Shown: piece by piece, positions 49,001 to 62,653 of the stretch
Layout of the letters: each line of letters starts with the position of its first letter
How positions within the stretch are numbered: the first letter of the stretch is position 1
Assembly (NCBI GenBank): GCA_021654635.1
Contig: AP025179.1
Coordinates: 5,084,001-5,148,000, forward strand
Direction of reading: 5' to 3'
DNA: 64,000 nucleotides
Source of the DNA: Mycobacterium kiyosense
GTDB lineage: Bacteria; Actinomycetota; Actinomycetes; Mycobacteriales; Mycobacteriaceae
Notes under the pieces: generated by a model
Database searches by the model: none
What the model was told of the DNA's origin: nothing
The model's input: the letters and a program-made list of their open reading frames with translations, nothing else
Translations under genes and position numbers: made by a program

Positions 49001-50923
49001 CAACAGGGCGCTCAAGCTGCTGCCGTTGCTCAGGTGCACACCACCGAGCAGGCTGCTCACCGAAGAGTTACCCAACAAACCACTCAACGCCGGACTGCTC
49101 AACAGACTGCCGACGGTCGGGCTGGCCAACAGGTTGCTCACCACCGGGCTGCTCACCAGATTGGTGACCGCCGGACTGCTCAGCAGGCTGGTCACCGCCG
49201 GGCTGCTCAACACACTGCCCACCGCCGAGCTGGTCCACTGACTGGTGAACGCCTCAGACTGCACCCAACTGGTGAACACCGGCGAACTCGACAAAGTGTT
49301 CAACACACTCTGCAACCCACCGTGGGTCTCGACGAAACGCGTGATCTGGCTCAGCGAGAAATTGCCCCACGGCGTCGACACCGTCGCCGCCGCACTCGCC
49401 CCACCCGAACCCGTGCCACCCACACCCAACTGCGTCAACAAACTGCTCAAGCTGCTGCCGTTACTCAGATGCAGACCGCTGACCAAACTGCTTACAGCCT
49501 TGCTGCCGAACAAGCTGCTCACCGCCGGGCTACTCAACAAGCTGCTAACCGTCGGGCTGCTCAACAAACTGCTCACCGTGGAGCTGCTGAGCAGAGCATT
49601 GACGGTGGAGCTGGTCAGCAGGCTGCTCACCGCGGGACTGCTCAGCAAGGTGCTGACGCTGCCGCTGGTCACCAAGCTGGACACGACCTCGGAGTTCAGC
49701 AGGCCGGACAGGAAGCCCAGGCCGCGACCCGAACCGCCGAAGCCCACGTGTCCCCAGCCACCCCAGTGATGACCCCAACCCGCGGCGGCCGACGCCCCAC
49801 CAGTGACGGTGGCACCCAGACCAAGCTGGTTCAGCACGCCACTAAGGGCGCCGGTCTTCAGGTGCAAACTGCTCAGCAGACTACTCACGGACTTGCTGCT
49901 CAGCAGGCCGGAGATGGCGGGGCTACTCAGCAGGCTGCTGACCGAGGGGCTGCTCAACAGCGCGCCGACGGCGGGACTGCTCAACAAAGTGCCGACGGCG
50001 GGGCTGCTCAACAAAGTGGTCAGCGTGCTGCTGCTGACCACACTGCTCAGCCCGCCCGAGCTGGACAGGCCGCTGACCAGCGCCTGCAGACCCGAGCCAG
50101 CAAAACTCCCCCACGAGCCAGTCGGCAAACCATGACGACCGTACGACCCCCAAGGCCCGGCGGCCGCCGCACCGGTGCCGATCCCGCCCAGCCCCAGATT
50201 GTGCAAGTTCAGATTGGCCAGGTTCCCGGTACCCAGTTGCAGGCTGCTCAACAACCCGCTGAGGTTGAAACCACCCAACAGCCCGCCCAACCGCACATTC
50301 ACCGCGCCCAGCACCGCCCCAGCGCCGCCCTTGGTGAAAGTGCCGGCCAACCCGGCAAGCTCGGTTGCCGCGGCGTTGACCAAACCACCCGCCCCAGCCA
50401 AACCCAGCGGCAACTTCGCAAACGGCGTCAACGCCGCCGCTGCCGCCGATGCCCCACCGTGATAGCCCAACATCGCCGCCACGTCCTGGGCCCAGAACTC
50501 CTCGTAGGCCGCCTCCGCCGCCGCAATCGCCGGCCAGTTCTGGCCGAACAGGTTCGAAATCGCCAGCCTCACCAGCGCATTGCGATTACCCGCGATCAGC
50601 GCCGGATGCACGATCATCGACCGCGCCGACTCGAACGCCGACACCACCACCCGCGCCTGCGCGGCAGCCTGCTCCGCCACCGCACCCGCAGCACTCAACC
50701 ACGCCGCATACGGCGAAGCCGCCGACGCCATCGCCGACGCAGCCGGCCCCTGCCACGCATCATTGACCAACCCCGAGGTCACCGCCTCGAAAAACGACGA
50801 CGCCGAACCCAACTCAGCAGCCAAACCATCCCAGGCCGACGCCACCGACGCCATCGGCGCCGAACCCGCGCCCAGCAGCATATTCAGCGAGTTGATCTCA
50901 GGTGGCAAGGTCAGAAAACTCAC
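46064..50923 (-). CDS. PPE family protein, MPTR subfamily, gene 3 of 3 (1619 aa)
   Basis: Start GTG 50923. The PPE domain (1-180) differs more from the other two: it has [10 protein letters not shown] and [15 protein letters not shown]. Nonapeptide repeats run from about residue 290 to 790 with TPWGNFSL near 515 and TPWGSFSL near 660. MPTR repeats follow, nearly identical to those of genes 1 and 2, suggesting gene conversion across this part. Beta-rich inserts occur near 940 and 1390. It lies 99 bp after the PE_PGRS stop in the same direction, so all four may be one transcription unit. Confidence 0.93.
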   Translation of the reverse strand: MSFLTLPPEINSLNMLLGAGSAPMASVASAWDGLAAELGSASSFFEAVTSGLVNDAWQGPAASAMASAASPYAAWLSAAGAVAEQAAAQARVVVSAFESARSMIVHPALIAGNRNALVRLAISNLFGQNWPAIAAAEAAYEEFWAQDVAAMLGYHGGASAAAAALTPFAKLPLGLAGAGGLVNAAATELAGLAGTFTKGGAGAVLGAVNVRLGGLLGGFNLSGLLSSLQLGTGNLANLNLHNLGLGGIGTGAAAAGPWGSYGRHGLPTGSWGSFAGSGLQALVSGLSSSGGLSSVVSSSTLTTLLSSPAVGTLLSSPAVGALLSSPSVSSLLSSPAISGLLSSKSVSSLLSSLHLKTGALSGVLNQLGLGATVTGGASAAAGWGHHWGGWGHVGFGGSGRGLGFLSGLLNSEVVSSLVTSGSVSTLLSSPAVSSLLTSSTVNALLSSSTVSSLLSSPTVSSLLSSPAVSSLFGSKAVSSLVSGLHLSNGSSLSSLLTQLGVGGTGSGGASAAATVSTPWGNFSLSQITRFVETHGGLQSVLNTLSSSPVFTSWVQSEAFTSQWTSSAVGSVLSSPAVTSLLSSPAVTNLVSSPVVSNLLASPTVGSLLSSPALSGLLGNSSVSSLLGGVHLSNGSSLSALLSQLGATGSGGASAAASMLSTPWGSFSLNQITNYVNSHGGFEAVLGNLSGSPAFNAWLHSDALAGQLNSALSSANVTAVLGNPAVASLLSSPTTVANVLSSSSVSSLLGSSSVGNLLSSPVVTNLLSSPSISNLLNGKTLSGLLSGKTLSSLLSQSLHPGSAEAAVTDLFGNTGTGNIGFGNTGDNNIGFGNTGNGNIGIGNNGFDLNGILNSGVGNSGLFNTGSYNTGIGNSGVANTGLFNPGSFNTGIGNRGSYNTGSFNQGSFNSGDFNGGDTNTGWFNSGNLNTGIGNSGNINTGIGNSGNMNNGMFIRGDAQGITRISYSIRIDQIPVDYGMRFPVNTVISGGTFDITTLPFNIGAIDMSALSSTSGTIGPISVPTIRISGPQLTFTLGGPGYTTYGSISGTIGPIDIPLFSIPTGPGVGNTTGAPSSGFFNSGSGSSSGFFNLGAGSSGLQNMGLNASGVGNVGNLVSGMRNLGDSMSGWFNVSSLDAAQAAVVSGFGNVGSQVSGLFHSSVTDFTTFSLGLGNQGGLNVGGGNIGALNFGFGNVGGSNFGGGNLGDLNFGFGDLGSHNFGFGNLGDGNIGFGNSGSGNIGFGNTGNGNIGFGNWGDGNSGLANWGNHNSGIGLLGNGNIGFGGFNAGTDNIGLFNSGTGNRGFFNSGTGNTGIGNAGDYNTGIGNTSIANTGIGNTGSFNTGIGNTGNHNTGSFNVGSFNTGDANPGSQNTGSFNGGNTNTGFANAGDLNTGSFNTGSMNVGSFQLADSQVLDGFNISIDFPAIPIDLVAGTNVAIPITGQFDPITIYPIIVDVPVNVTGLGLATISGTVPSAIVDPIVINPIRLMDVVYGADVQIPIQMTLLGRLDLSLPGVLGIGNSLGSLASGFFNGVSNGTSGFLNTSDLSSGFVNANGALTSGWLNAGSLLTGSQNLGDAISGFVNTSTVAGDAVISGIGNIGSQISGFLHGQMSALQQTLTDWVTP

Positions 50924-51022
50924 CGGCTCAATCCTCTTCCTTACAGTGCAAGCGTTCGCTGTTCGACGTGTGTGGAGTAATACCAGGGGAGGCCGGTCTA
51001 GCGTGGCCGATTCGGTGAGTTC

Positions 51023-54000
51023 CTAGGTGCCGTTGGCGCCGTTGCTGCCGTTGGCACCGCTGGCCGCCTGCGTGCCGGTTCCGTTGAGTCCAAAGCCACC
51101 CACGGCGCCTGCGCTGCCGGCACCGCCGGTGCCGGGGGTGCCATTTGCGCCGGAAGCACCGGTCGTCGCGCCGCCCAGTCCGGCGCCGCCGCCACCGCCG
51201 TTGGCCTTGTTGGCGCCAGTACCGCCGTTACCGCCGGCGCCACCCGTGCCGCCGGTGGTGCCCGTGCCGGAGTTGCCGCCCTTGCCGGGTGTACCGGCTG
51301 CGCCGCCGCCACCGGAGTTGCCGGCCGCCCCGCCGGTACCCCCGGTCGGGGTGCCGCCACCGGAGGTACCCGCGCCACCGGTGCCGCCGACGCCGCCGCT
51401 TGCACCAGCACCGCCGGTGCCGACGGCGCCGCCCTTACCGCCGGCGCCCGAGCTGGAAGTGTTGCCGCCGGCGCCACCGTTACCGGAAGCCCCACCGGTG
51501 CCGCCGGTGCCACCTTGGCCACCGGTGCCACCCGGGGTGGTGGCGGTGCCCGCACCGCCCGTGCCGCCGGCACCACCGGCGCCCGCGACACCGCCGTTGT
51601 TGGAGGCACCACCGGTACCGCCGGTACCGGTGGTGCCCGTACCACCGTTACCGCCGTTTCCGGACGCCCCGCCGTTACCGCCGGCGCCACCGTTGCCGCC
51701 GGCGCTGGCGGCACCCGCGGTGCCCGCACCGATCGCCGAGCCACCGGATGCGCCGTTACCGCCGGTACCACCAGCGGCACCGGCACCACCGGTACCACCC
51801 GCACCACCGGCCGGGCCGGTCGTGGTGCTGCCACCGTTACCACCGTTACCGCCGGCACCACCGGTACCGCCGCCGCCGCCGTTACCGGCCGCACCTGCCG
51901 CGCCACCGGAGCTGCCCGCACCGCCGGCGCCCGCCGTCCCACCGTTACCGCCCGCGCCAGCAGTACCACCAGCACCACCCGTGCCGCCCGCGCCGGTTGT
52001 GGAGTTGTTGTTGCCGTTACCACCGGTGCCACCGTTGGCGCCGAGGCCACCCTGACCGCCGTTACCGCCGGTGCCACCCGGGGTCGTCGTGGTGCCGGCA
52101 CCGCCCGCGCCACCGGCACCGGCGTTACCGCCCGCGCCGCCCTTGCCGCCGGTCGCACCGGTGCCGCCCGAGGTCGTGGCGCTGAAGCCGTTACCGGCCG
52201 TACCGCCGGCGCCGCCGTTGCCGCCGTTACCGCCCTTGCCCGCGCTGCCCGAGTTGCCATTGGTAGCGGTGCCCGCGGCACCACCGGTACCGCCCGCCGC
52301 ACCGGTGCCGCCGGCTCCACCGGCGCCGCCGGCGGTGGCCGAAGCGGTGGAGGCCGAGCCGGAACCGCCCTGGCCGCCCGCGCCACCGTTACCGGCCAGG
52401 CCGCCGTTACCACCGTTGCCGGAGATGGAACCGCCGGCACCGCCGGCGCCACCGTTACCGCCGATACCACCGGTGCCGCCGCCACCACCGGCCACACCGT
52501 TGCCGCTGCCGTTGCTGCCCGCAGTGCCGGTCGCGCCACCACCACCGGTGCCGCCGTTACCACCATTGCCGACCGCGCCGCCGGCGCCGCCGTTACCGCC
52601 GTTGCCGCCGGCCGAGCCGTTGGTGAGCGCGCTGGCGTTGAAGCCGTTACCGCCCCTGCCGCCGTTGCCGCCGCTGGTCGCCGCGGCCCCGTTGCCGCCG
52701 GTCAGGCCGGTGCTAGAACCGTTGCCACCCTGTCCGCCAGTCCCGACGGCACCTGGATCGCCGCCCTTGCCGCCGTTGCTGCCGGCGATGCTGGTCGAGG
52801 TACCGTCGGAGCCCCTGCCTCCGTTTCCGGCGATGCCCGCCGCGCCACCAGCGCCGCCGTTACCACCGGCACCCTGGTTACCGGCGAGGGCAGCACCACC
52901 GTTACCACCCTGGCCACCGGTACCGCCGGCGCCGCCATTACCACCGGTACCACCGGCCTGGGACGGGTTCGTCGAGGGAGCGCCGACACCACCGGTACCA
53001 CCCTGGCCGCCGGCACCACCCGTGCCACCGGCCCCACCGTTACCGGAATCGGAGCCACCGGCCCCACCGTTACCGCCGGTGCCACCGTTACCACCGACGA
53101 CACCGACACCGCCGGCTGCGCCGGAGGTCGCCCCCGCCGCACCCGTGCCCCCGAGCAAGCCGGCACCACCGGCACCACCGGCGCCACCGTCGCCGTTCGC
53201 ACCGGCGTCACCACCGTTACCGCCGAGGCCGCCGCTGACCTTGCCCGCGCCGCCTGTGCCGCCCGCGCCACCGTTACCCGAGGTCGCGCCGCCGGCGCCA
53301 CCGTCACCACCGATACCGCCCACACCGACCGACGACTGCCCGATGCCGCCGGTCCCACCGGCGCCACCGTTTCCGGTGTCGCCGCCGGCCCCGCCGTGTC
53401 CGCCGTGTCCGCCCTGACCACCAACCGTTCCGCTGGCGCCGCCCATACCGCCGTCGCCACCGTTCCCAGAGCCGTCGCCGGCCCCGCCGTTGCCACCCGT
53501 GCCGCCAGTTCCGACTGCGCCACCCGCACCGCCGGCGCCGCCCTTGCCGCCGGCCAGGTTTGAACCCTCCGCGGCGTTGAAGCCGGCGCCACCGTTTCCG
53601 CCGTCACCACCACTGGTGACCGCGGCGCCGGAACCGCCATTTCCGCCGGCAACGGAGCCGGTTCCACCATTGCCACCCAGGCCTCCGGTGCCCGGGTCGC
53701 CGCCCTTACCGCCAGCGCTGCCGTCCAGGTTGGTAGCAGTGCCGGCAGCGCCGTCGCCGCCCTTACCGCCGAATCCGGCAACGCCGCCCGTCCCGCCGGC
53801 GCCCCCGGTGCCGACGGTGCCCTTGGCCGACGCACCGCCGTTGCCGCCGACACCGCCCTGGCCGCCGACCCCGCCGTTCCCCGCATCGGTGCCGTTGACA
53901 GTCGGGTCGGTGGAGTCGACGCCCTCCGAGCCGGTGCCACCTTGACCGCCGGTGCCTGCCGCGCCGCCGGCGCCCCCGTTACCGGCCTGGCTTCCGGCGG

Positions 54001-56732
54001 CGCCACCGGCACCACCGTTACCGCCGATACCGCCGGTGCCACCGGTGGCCTGCGCGCCCAACGCGCCCGTGACGCCCGTGGCACCGTTACCACCGGCGCC
54101 GCCCGCGCCACCGTTGCCGAGATTCCCGCCGGCGCCGCCCGCGCCGCCGTTACCGCCGTTGAGGCCGCTCGCGGTCGGGTCGGTGTAACCATTACCGCCC
54201 GCACCACCGTTACCGCCACTGGTGGCCGCAGCACCGTTACCGCCGCTCGAGCCGACATTGAGGCCGACGCCGCCCTGTCCACCGCCACCGGCGCTGCCCG
54301 CGTTACCGCCGATCCCGCCGGCGCTGGCGTTGAAGTTGGCGGCGGTTCCATCGGCACCCCGGCCGCCGTTACCGCCGAGCCCGGCCGCACCGCCGTTACC
54401 GCCGTTACCGGCGAGGCCGATCGGACCGGTCGGGTTTGGCGCCGCGCCACCGTTACCGCCGTTGCCGCCCTGACCACCGACACCGCCGACCCCGCCGGTG
54501 CCACCGATCTGGGTGGGGTCGGCCGCGTCGGCGCCGACCGCGCCGGTGCCACCCTGGCCACCGACACCGCCCTGGCCGCCGGCGCCACCGACACCCGCAG
54601 CCGTCCCGGCGGAACCACCGTCACCGCCGTTACCACCGTTGCCGCCGAGCCCTCCGGCACCACCGGTCTGGGTCGGGTTGGTGCCGGTGGCGCCCTGTGC
54701 GCCACTGCCGCCGGCCCCGCCCGCGCCACCGTTGCCGACCAGGCCGCCGGCGCCGCCGCGACCACCGTTACCGCCGTTGGCCCCCGGAGTGGTGGCGTTC
54801 CAGCCCGCGCCGCCGGCACCGCCGTTGCCACCACTCGTCGCGCCAGTGCCGGTAGCACCAGTTGCCGCGATCGCGGTGCCGGCGCCGTTCACGCCGCCGA
54901 GGCCGCCGGCACCGCCGGCGCCGGGGTTGCCGCCCTGACCGCCGGTTCCGCCGTTGGGATTTGTTGCGGTGCCGGCTCCACCGATCCCGCCGTCACCGCC
55001 GATGCCGGCCGCGCCGCCGGTACCGCCGCCACCGCCGGCGCCGGTGACACCGCCGGTTCCAGAGCCCAGGGCGTAGCCCGCGGCACCGCCGGCGCCGCCG
55101 TGACCGCCGGCACCACCCGATCCGCCTAACCCGCCGGTGCCGCCGGTGGCACCGGCCACGGTGGCGTTGGCCCCGGTAGCGCCGGCACCGCCGCCACCAC
55201 CCTGGCCGCCGAGGCCACCCGCACCGCCGTTGCCGCCATTGCCCGATATCGCACCGCCGCGTCCACCGGCTCCACCCACGCCACCGGTGCCGCCGACGGC
55301 GCCGGTGCCGCCAGCTGCACCTGCGCTGGCTCCGGCTGCGCCGGCGGCGCCCACCGCGCCTGCGCCGCCGGTACCACCGTTGCCGCCGTTACCGGTCACG
55401 CCGCCGTCGCCGCCGGCGCCGCCTTGGCCACCGACCACTCCGATGCCGCCGGCGCCACCGTTGCCACCTGCGCCGGAACCGTCGCCGTTACCGCCGCTAC
55501 CGCCGGCACCGCCGTGACCGACCACCCCGGCGTTGCCGCCGGTTCCGCCATTACCGCCGGTCAGACCGGAGCCGCCGGGGGGCGGTGAGACCCATACCGC
55601 CGACACCGCCGTTGCCGCCGCTGGTCGCCGCGGCCCCGGTAGCGCCGTTCGGCGCGCCGAGTGAGCCCGCACCACCCGCGCCGCCGATACCCGGGTTACC
55701 ACCCAGACCGCCGGTCCCGCCGTGGATGAACGTGCTGTCGCCGTTGCCGCCGGCACCGCCGTTACCACCGAGTCCCGCCGCACCGCCGGCGCCACCCGCG
55801 GCGCCGGCACCGAACATGCCGGTGCTGCCGGCCGCGCCACCGGCGCCACCATTGCCGCCCTGGCCACCGGCGCTGCCCGTCGTGCCCCCGCCCGTGGCGT
55901 CGGCGCCGTTACCGCCGTATCCACCCGCGCCGCCGACGCCACCGGCGCCGGCCGTGCTGAACACGGTCCCGCCGTTACCGCCGTGGCCACCGACACCTCC
56001 GGTGCCGCCGGCGATGCTCAGTGACGGGTCGCCGGCACCGCCCGCCCCACCGGCGCCGCCCACACCGCCCGCGCCGAAGAAGCCGGCATTTCCGCCCATA
56101 CCGCCGGCACCACCGGTCAGACCCGCAGCGGCGCCAACACCGCCGGTACCACCGATGCCGCCGTTGCCGAACAGGATGCCGCCGGAACCGCCGTTACCGC
56201 CGGTGGCACCGGCGCCGCCGGTACCGCCCCGGCCACCGTTACCGAACAGCCCGGCGGCACCCCCGTTGCCGCCGACCTGGCCGTCCGCACCGGATCCACC
56301 CGCACCGCCGTTGCCCCACAACAACCCGCCCGCGCCACCGTTGGCGCTGGTTCCGGCTGCCCCATCGGCGCCATTGCCGAACAACGGACGCTGAAAGAGC
56401 GCCTGGGAGGGCGCATTGATCAGGTCCGACACCGCCTGCAGTGGGTTGGCGTTGACCGACTCGGCGAGCGAGTAGGCGTTGCCCGCCGAGCTGAGGGCCT
56501 GCACAAACTGCTGGTGGAAGGCTTGCGCCTCCTGGCTGAGCGCCTGGTAACTCTGGGCGTGCGTTCCGAACAACGCGGCGATGGCGGCCGAGACCTCGTC
56601 CTGAGCCGCCGGCAGCAGCGAGCTGATGGGGCCAGCCCATGCCCCATTGGCCTCGCTGATCGACGTGCCCAGACTGTTCAGGTTCGCCGTCGCAGCAGCA
56701 AACAGGTCCGGGGCAGCCACCAAATACGACAT
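51023..56732 (-). pseudogene. PE_PGRS family protein, one frame break (about 1900 aa when joined)
   Basis: ATG 56732 has AGGAG 9 nt upstream. Residues 1-98 are a PE domain ([35 protein letters not shown]), then a linker with [11 protein letters not shown] and Gly-Gly-Ala/Asn repeats (GGAGGxGG). The frame is lost at the six-G tract 55577-55582 (plus strand), near codon 385. Adding one base joins it to a further 1,500 codons of PGRS ending GSNGANGT at 51023. The intact downstream frame suggests a recent or technical error. PE_PGRS proteins are surface-exposed or secreted through ESX-5. Confidence 0.88.
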
Positions 56733-57285
56733 CGCGGAAACTCCTGTGGTTCATGGCCGATGGGGTCACTCGAGTTGGGAATGTACATGCTCGCGAGCCG
56801 GAAACACCAGAAGTTGAAACAAGAATTTTCAGATTTTCTGAAACAGCACCGCGGTGGAGCAGATACCGCTCCTGCATCCACTCCCCGCCCAAGTTTGCGG
56901 AGGGTCAGTTGAATTCATCAGGTCGTTCTCCTGAGAAGCTCTGACCTAGCGATACACCTTTTCAAACGAACCATATTTCGTTGTACCACAACGTATTACA
57001 GCGGCTATTGCAGGCCTGTGGAATAGGGCGTAGCGTACTGACAGAAGTTGAATACGTGGCCCGTTCCAGGGGCAAAAATCCCTAACTAACGGGCCCGTCA
57101 AACGGTCACGACGCACCGGTATTTTGTTTGCTAGAGCCCATAGCGAGGACACCGAGGCGGGTAGCCGCCGTTGACACTTCCCGTCCGGAGTGTCACGGGG
57201 ACGACGCGCCAGCGGTTCCTGTGCTGATGGGTATTTCAATCCAGCAGACGGCGCCGCACCAACCGTCAGTTAACGATCGCGGTGG
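56733..57285. other. AT-richer intergenic region upstream of the PE_PGRS gene
   Basis: 553 bp with no convincing gene; a 97-codon minus-strand frame (56946-57239) has no coding character. The GC content is visibly lower than on either side. Dyads: TTTCAGA-TTT-TCTGAAA (56827-56843), ACGAA-N6-TTCGT (56966-56981) and CGTTGT-ACC-ACAACG (56979-56993). It should contain the promoter for the PE_PGRS/PPE cluster; the dyads are candidate operators or terminators of the prenyl synthase gene at 57286-58074. Confidence 0.5.
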
Positions 57286-58074
57286 CTACTTGCCGTAGCG
57301 CCGATGCCGCATGCTGTAGTCCCGCAACGCACGCAGAAAATCGACGCGCCGGAACGCCGGCCAGTGCGCCTCGGTGAACCACATCTCCGAGTAGGCGCTC
57401 TGCCAGAGCAGAAACCCGGATAGCCGCTGCTCTCCCGAGGTGCGGATCACCAGATCGGGGTCGGGCTGTCCGGAGGTGTACAGATTTTCCGAGATTCCTT
57501 CGACGGTGACCGCGTCCACCAGTTCCTCGGCGGTCGCGCCGTTGGCGAGCGCCTTGTTCAACAAGGCGCGTACCGCGCCCACGATCTCCTGGCGGCCGCC
57601 GTAGCCCACCGCGACGTTGACGTGGAACGCCGCGTTCTGCGGCGTGGAGTCCACCGCGTCGCGCAGTCGTCGGGCCGGCTCCTCACCAAGCAACTCCAGA
57701 TCGCCGACGGTGCGGACGCTCCAATGGTTGGCCGGCGCGCAGATCTCCTCGACGACGTCGGTGATGATCTCGATCAGCGCGCCGAGTTCCTCGGGATCGC
57801 GCTGCAGGTTCTCGGTGGACAGCAGGTAGACGGTGGTCATCTCGATGCCGGCGTCCTGGCACCACCGCAACATCTCGGCGATCTTCACCGCTCCCATGCG
57901 GTACCCGACGCTGACGTCGTCGTAGCCCAGGCTGCGCGCCCAGCGACGGTTCCCGTCGCACAGAACCGCGATGTGACGCGGCAGTTCGGATTTGGTGGCG
58001 GCCAGTCCCTGCCGTAGTCGCAGCTCGTAAAGCCGGTACAGCGGCTCCTTGAGCCGTGGCGGGATGATCTCCAC
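57286..58074 (-). CDS. Short-chain Z-isoprenyl diphosphate synthase (Rv1086 type)
   Basis: Cis-prenyltransferase of the UppS fold that condenses GPP with IPP to Z,E-farnesyl diphosphate, feeding decaprenyl phosphate synthesis for the cell wall. HIAVLCDGNRRWA near residue 35 is the substrate P-loop with catalytic Asp. STENLQRDPEEL, VAVGYGGRQEIV, DPDLVIRTSGEQRLSGFLLW and SEMWFTEAHWPAF are the other conserved regions. GTG 58074 gives 262 residues, the length I recall for Rv1086; a longer frame from 58143 exists. Confidence 0.94.
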   Translation of the reverse strand: MEIIPPRLKEPLYRLYELRLRQGLAATKSELPRHIAVLCDGNRRWARSLGYDDVSVGYRMGAVKIAEMLRWCQDAGIEMTTVYLLSTENLQRDPEELGALIEIITDVVEEICAPANHWSVRTVGDLELLGEEPARRLRDAVDSTPQNAAFHVNVAVGYGGRQEIVGAVRALLNKALANGATAEELVDAVTVEGISENLYTSGQPDPDLVIRTSGEQRLSGFLLWQSAYSEMWFTEAHWPAFRRVDFLRALRDYSMRHRRYGK

Positions 58075-58220
58075 GAGGATCCACAGTACTGTGACCGACG
58101 CCCTTTTCCCGGTGTCATCTCCGGCAATCTCACGTGGCGTCATACGGGCCTCTGACAGATGGTTTCGCTAACCTGATCGGTAACCCTCAACCGCCATCAA
58201 AAGACGGGGCACAAGCACAG

Positions 58221-58985
58221 ATGAGCAGCCAGACCAGCACGCTCACCGACAACCAGCCGCAGTCGCAGCCTGAGCCGGACGGCCACTCGCCGATCGACGC
58301 CGCGCAGAAGGCCGCGCACCACCTCGTCGAGGGCGTCGCCCGGGTGTTGACCAAGCCGCGCTTCCGGGGCTGGATCCACGTCTACTCGGCGGCCACCGCC
58401 GTATTCGCCGGCGCGTCCCTGGTCGCGGTGTCGTGGGCGGTGGGCTCCACCAGGGCCGGCCTGGCCACACTGCTGTACACCTTCGCCACGATCATCATGT
58501 TCACCGTCAGCGCCACCTACCACCGGGTCAACTGGAAGTCGGACACCACCCGGATGTGGATGAAGCGGGCCGATCACTCGATGATCTTCGTGTTCATCGC
58601 GGGCAGTTACACCCCGTTCGCGCTGCTGGCGCTGTCCGGCCACGACGGGCATGTGGTGCTGGCGATCGTCTGGGGCGGGGCGGCGGCCGGCATCATGCTC
58701 AAGATGCTGTGGCCCTCAGCACCGCGCTGGGTCGGTGTGCCGCTGTACATCCTGCTGGGTTGGGTCGCGGTGTGGTACACCGCGTCGATCCTGCACAACG
58801 CCGGGGTGACGGCCATGGTGCTGCTGTTCGTCGGCGGCGCCCTCTACAGCATCGGCGGCATTCTGTACGCACTGAAGTGGCCCGACCCGTGGCCGACGAC
58901 ATTCGGCTATCACGAGTTCTTTCACGCCTGCACCGCGGTCGCGGCCATCTGCCACTACATCGCGATGTGGTTCGTAGTGTTCTGA
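58221..58985 (+). CDS. Hemolysin III / PAQR-like seven-helix membrane protein
   Basis: ATG 58221. A hydrophilic Gln/Pro-rich amino terminus of about 45 residues is followed by seven hydrophobic segments. Family motifs are SATYHRVNW near residue 97, [19 protein letters not shown] near 114 and [17 protein letters not shown] near 232, with the metal-binding His residues of the hemolysin III/PAQR group. It corresponds to Rv1085c. Its role is uncertain; the family includes zinc-dependent lipid hydrolases and membrane homeostasis factors. It is divergent from the prenyl synthase gene. Confidence 0.9.
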   Translation: MSSQTSTLTDNQPQSQPEPDGHSPIDAAQKAAHHLVEGVARVLTKPRFRGWIHVYSAATAVFAGASLVAVSWAVGSTRAGLATLLYTFATIIMFTVSATYHRVNWKSDTTRMWMKRADHSMIFVFIAGSYTPFALLALSGHDGHVVLAIVWGGAAAGIMLKMLWPSAPRWVGVPLYILLGWVAVWYTASILHNAGVTAMVLLFVGGALYSIGGILYALKWPDPWPTTFGYHEFFHACTAVAAICHYIAMWFVVF

Positions 58986-58991
58986 AGCCCG

Positions 58992-59378
58992 TTACAGCCG
59001 GGTCACGTCGGCCGGCGACCAGTAGGCCTTCATCGCGGTGACCTTGCCGCTGCCGTCGAACACCATGGTCTCGATCGGCTCGATGCGCATCCTGCTGTCG
59101 CCGGCACCGACGATCAACCGGAAGTGAAACGCCGCCTCGTTTCCCGACACCCGCAGCGTCACCAGCTCGCATTCGCGCGCCACGCCCTCCACTGCCGAGT
59201 AGAAGCCGCGGATGGCGCTCTTGCCGATGTGGACCTCACCGCCGCCCACCGGGTCCTCGAGCGTCGCGTCGTCGGCGAAGAAGGCGGCCAGCTCGTCGGC
59301 GGTCCCGTTCGACACCGTCTCGATGTAGCGGTGAACCGTCTCGGTGATGGCTTGGGTCCGGTCGGCGGTGTTCGGCAT
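58992..59378 (-). CDS. SnoaL-like / ketosteroid isomerase-fold protein (128 aa)
   Basis: Start ATG 59378 (MPNTADRTQAI). The sequence fits the cone-like isomerase fold: first helices (AITETVHRYIETVSNGTADE), the DDATLEDPVGG strand with an Asp at the usual catalytic position, and the terminal strands to AYWSP. A steroid delta-isomerase activity is possible by fold but not shown. It lies 13 bp downstream of the DUF255 gene in the same direction and is convergent with the hemolysin III gene. Confidence 0.75.
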   Translation of the reverse strand: MPNTADRTQAITETVHRYIETVSNGTADELAAFFADDATLEDPVGGGEVHIGKSAIRGFYSAVEGVARECELVTLRVSGNEAAFHFRLIVGAGDSRMRIEPIETMVFDGSGKVTAMKAYWSPADVTRL

Positions 59379-59391
59379 GTGACGCACGCTA

Positions 59392-61379
<1,988 letters not shown>

Positions 61380-61393
<14 letters not shown>

Positions 61394-61679
61394 GAGCGGA
61401 TCCCGACGGTCGCGCGGAGCCGTCGCCCTCAGGCGGGCCGGGCCCATCCGCGTCGACTGCGTCGGTGCCCTCGTCGGCGGCCTGGTCGGGCTCGGGGTGC
61501 TGCGGGTCGAAGGACGGCGGAACCTTTCTGAGCTGACGGTTCATCGACCGCACTAGGAACACGGTGGCGACCACCAGCAGCACGACGATCAGCAACCCCA
61601 GCGGGCTGGCCTTGCCGAAGTCGGGACCGTTGTTGCGAGTTCCCCCGGCAGCAATCACGGTGAGCAGAAGATGGTTCAC
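61380..61679 (-). CDS. Small single-pass membrane protein (99 aa, Rv1083 type)
   Basis: GTG 61679 overlaps the mca stop by 4 bp (GTGA). One membrane helix ([19 protein letters not shown], about residues 25-43) is followed by a basic stretch and an acidic Pro/Asp/Glu-rich tail. No catalytic motif. The tight overlaps with mca and with the DUF255 gene suggest a single operon. Confidence 0.8.
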
Positions 61680-62545
61680 CAGTCCTCGATCCCCGCGAAA
61701 AGATCCGTCTCCGGTAGGACCGCCGGGACCCGCGAGCGCGCCAACTCGAACTCCTCGGTCGGCCAGAGCCGCTCCTGCCAGGAGATCGGTGCGGCGAAGA
61801 ATTCCGCGTTCGGGTCGATCTGGGTCGCGTGGGCCAGCAGCGCGTCGTCGCGCCGGCCGAAGTACGCCGAGCATTCGACGCGGGTGGTCACCCGCTTCTC
61901 GAAATGATCGTGCTCGGGCAGCCAGTGCTTGAGCCACTTCGCGAACGGGCCTTCCTGGCCGTGCTTGGCGAACTCGTCCTGCAGCAGTTGCATCCGGGCC
62001 CGTAGGAAGCCGTGCACGTAGTACAGCTTGGACACCGCCCACGGCTCGCCGGCGTCGGGGAATCGCCGGTGATCGGCGGCCGCCTCGTAGGCACTGACCG
62101 ATACCTCGTGGCAGCGGATGTGATCGGGGTGCGGGTAGCCGCCGTTCTCGTCGTAGGTGATCATCACGTGCGGCCGGAAGTCACGGACCACGCGGACCAG
62201 CGCTTCGGTGGACTCCTCGAGCGGCACCAGCGCGAAGCAGCCGTCCGGTAGCGGCGGTGGCGGGTCGCCCTTGGGCAGGCCGGAGTCGACGAATCCCAGC
62301 CAGGTGTGCTCGACGCCGAGGATCTCGGCGGCCTTGGCCATCTCGTCGCGACGGATCTCGGAGATGTGTCCGTGCACGTCGGGCAGGTCCATCGCCGGGT
62401 TGAGGATCTCCCCGCGCTCGCCGCCGGTCAGCGTGACCACCAGCACCTGATGTCCCTCGTCGGCGTATCGGGCCAGGGTGGCGGCACCCTTGCTGGATTC
62501 GTCGTCGGGGTGGGCGTGCACCGCCATCAACCGCAGCTTGCTCAC
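61676..62545 (-). CDS. mca: Mycothiol S-conjugate amidase Mca
   Basis: Zinc amidase that cleaves mycothiol conjugates of drugs and toxins to release mercapturic acids. LmbE-fold motif AHPDDE near residues 11-16 and [12 protein letters not shown] near 138-149 provide the zinc and catalytic residues. GTG 62545 ([15 protein letters not shown]) follows a GAGGGA site; the longer frame to 62614 is unlikely. 289 residues is the usual length. It is the first gene of a leftward operon with the small membrane protein and the DUF255 gene. Confidence 0.95.
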   Translation of the reverse strand: MSKLRLMAVHAHPDDESSKGAATLARYADEGHQVLVVTLTGGERGEILNPAMDLPDVHGHISEIRRDEMAKAAEILGVEHTWLGFVDSGLPKGDPPPPLPDGCFALVPLEESTEALVRVVRDFRPHVMITYDENGGYPHPDHIRCHEVSVSAYEAAADHRRFPDAGEPWAVSKLYYVHGFLRARMQLLQDEFAKHGQEGPFAKWLKHWLPEHDHFEKRVTTRVECSAYFGRRDDALLAHATQIDPNAEFFAAPISWQERLWPTEEFELARSRVPAVLPETDLFAGIEDW

Positions 62546-62653
62546 GTGCTCCCTCGTGTCGTGTTGATTCGAGTCGGTCTCGCCGGCCGCCCACCGGCCC
62601 GCTCGGATGCCCATATAATTCCAGTTCTCCTGTACCCCACAAATCCCGAGGGC

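Noticed and set aside
36742..50923. Short regularly spaced repeats that could look like a CRISPR array
   Set aside because: The units lie within long open reading frames, have no constant repeat-unique spacer alternation, and no cas genes are present. They are protein-coding MPTR and nonapeptide repeats.
51515..55129. Long plus-strand frames opposite the PE_PGRS gene
   Set aside because: Antisense shadows of the Gly-Gly-Ala coding repeats. Only the minus-strand frame starts with a genuine PE domain.
56946..57239. 97-codon minus-strand frame in the spacer between the PE_PGRS and prenyl synthase genes
   Set aside because: Composition is not protein-like, no ribosome-binding site or homologous pattern is seen, and it lies in AT-shifted DNA with dyads.
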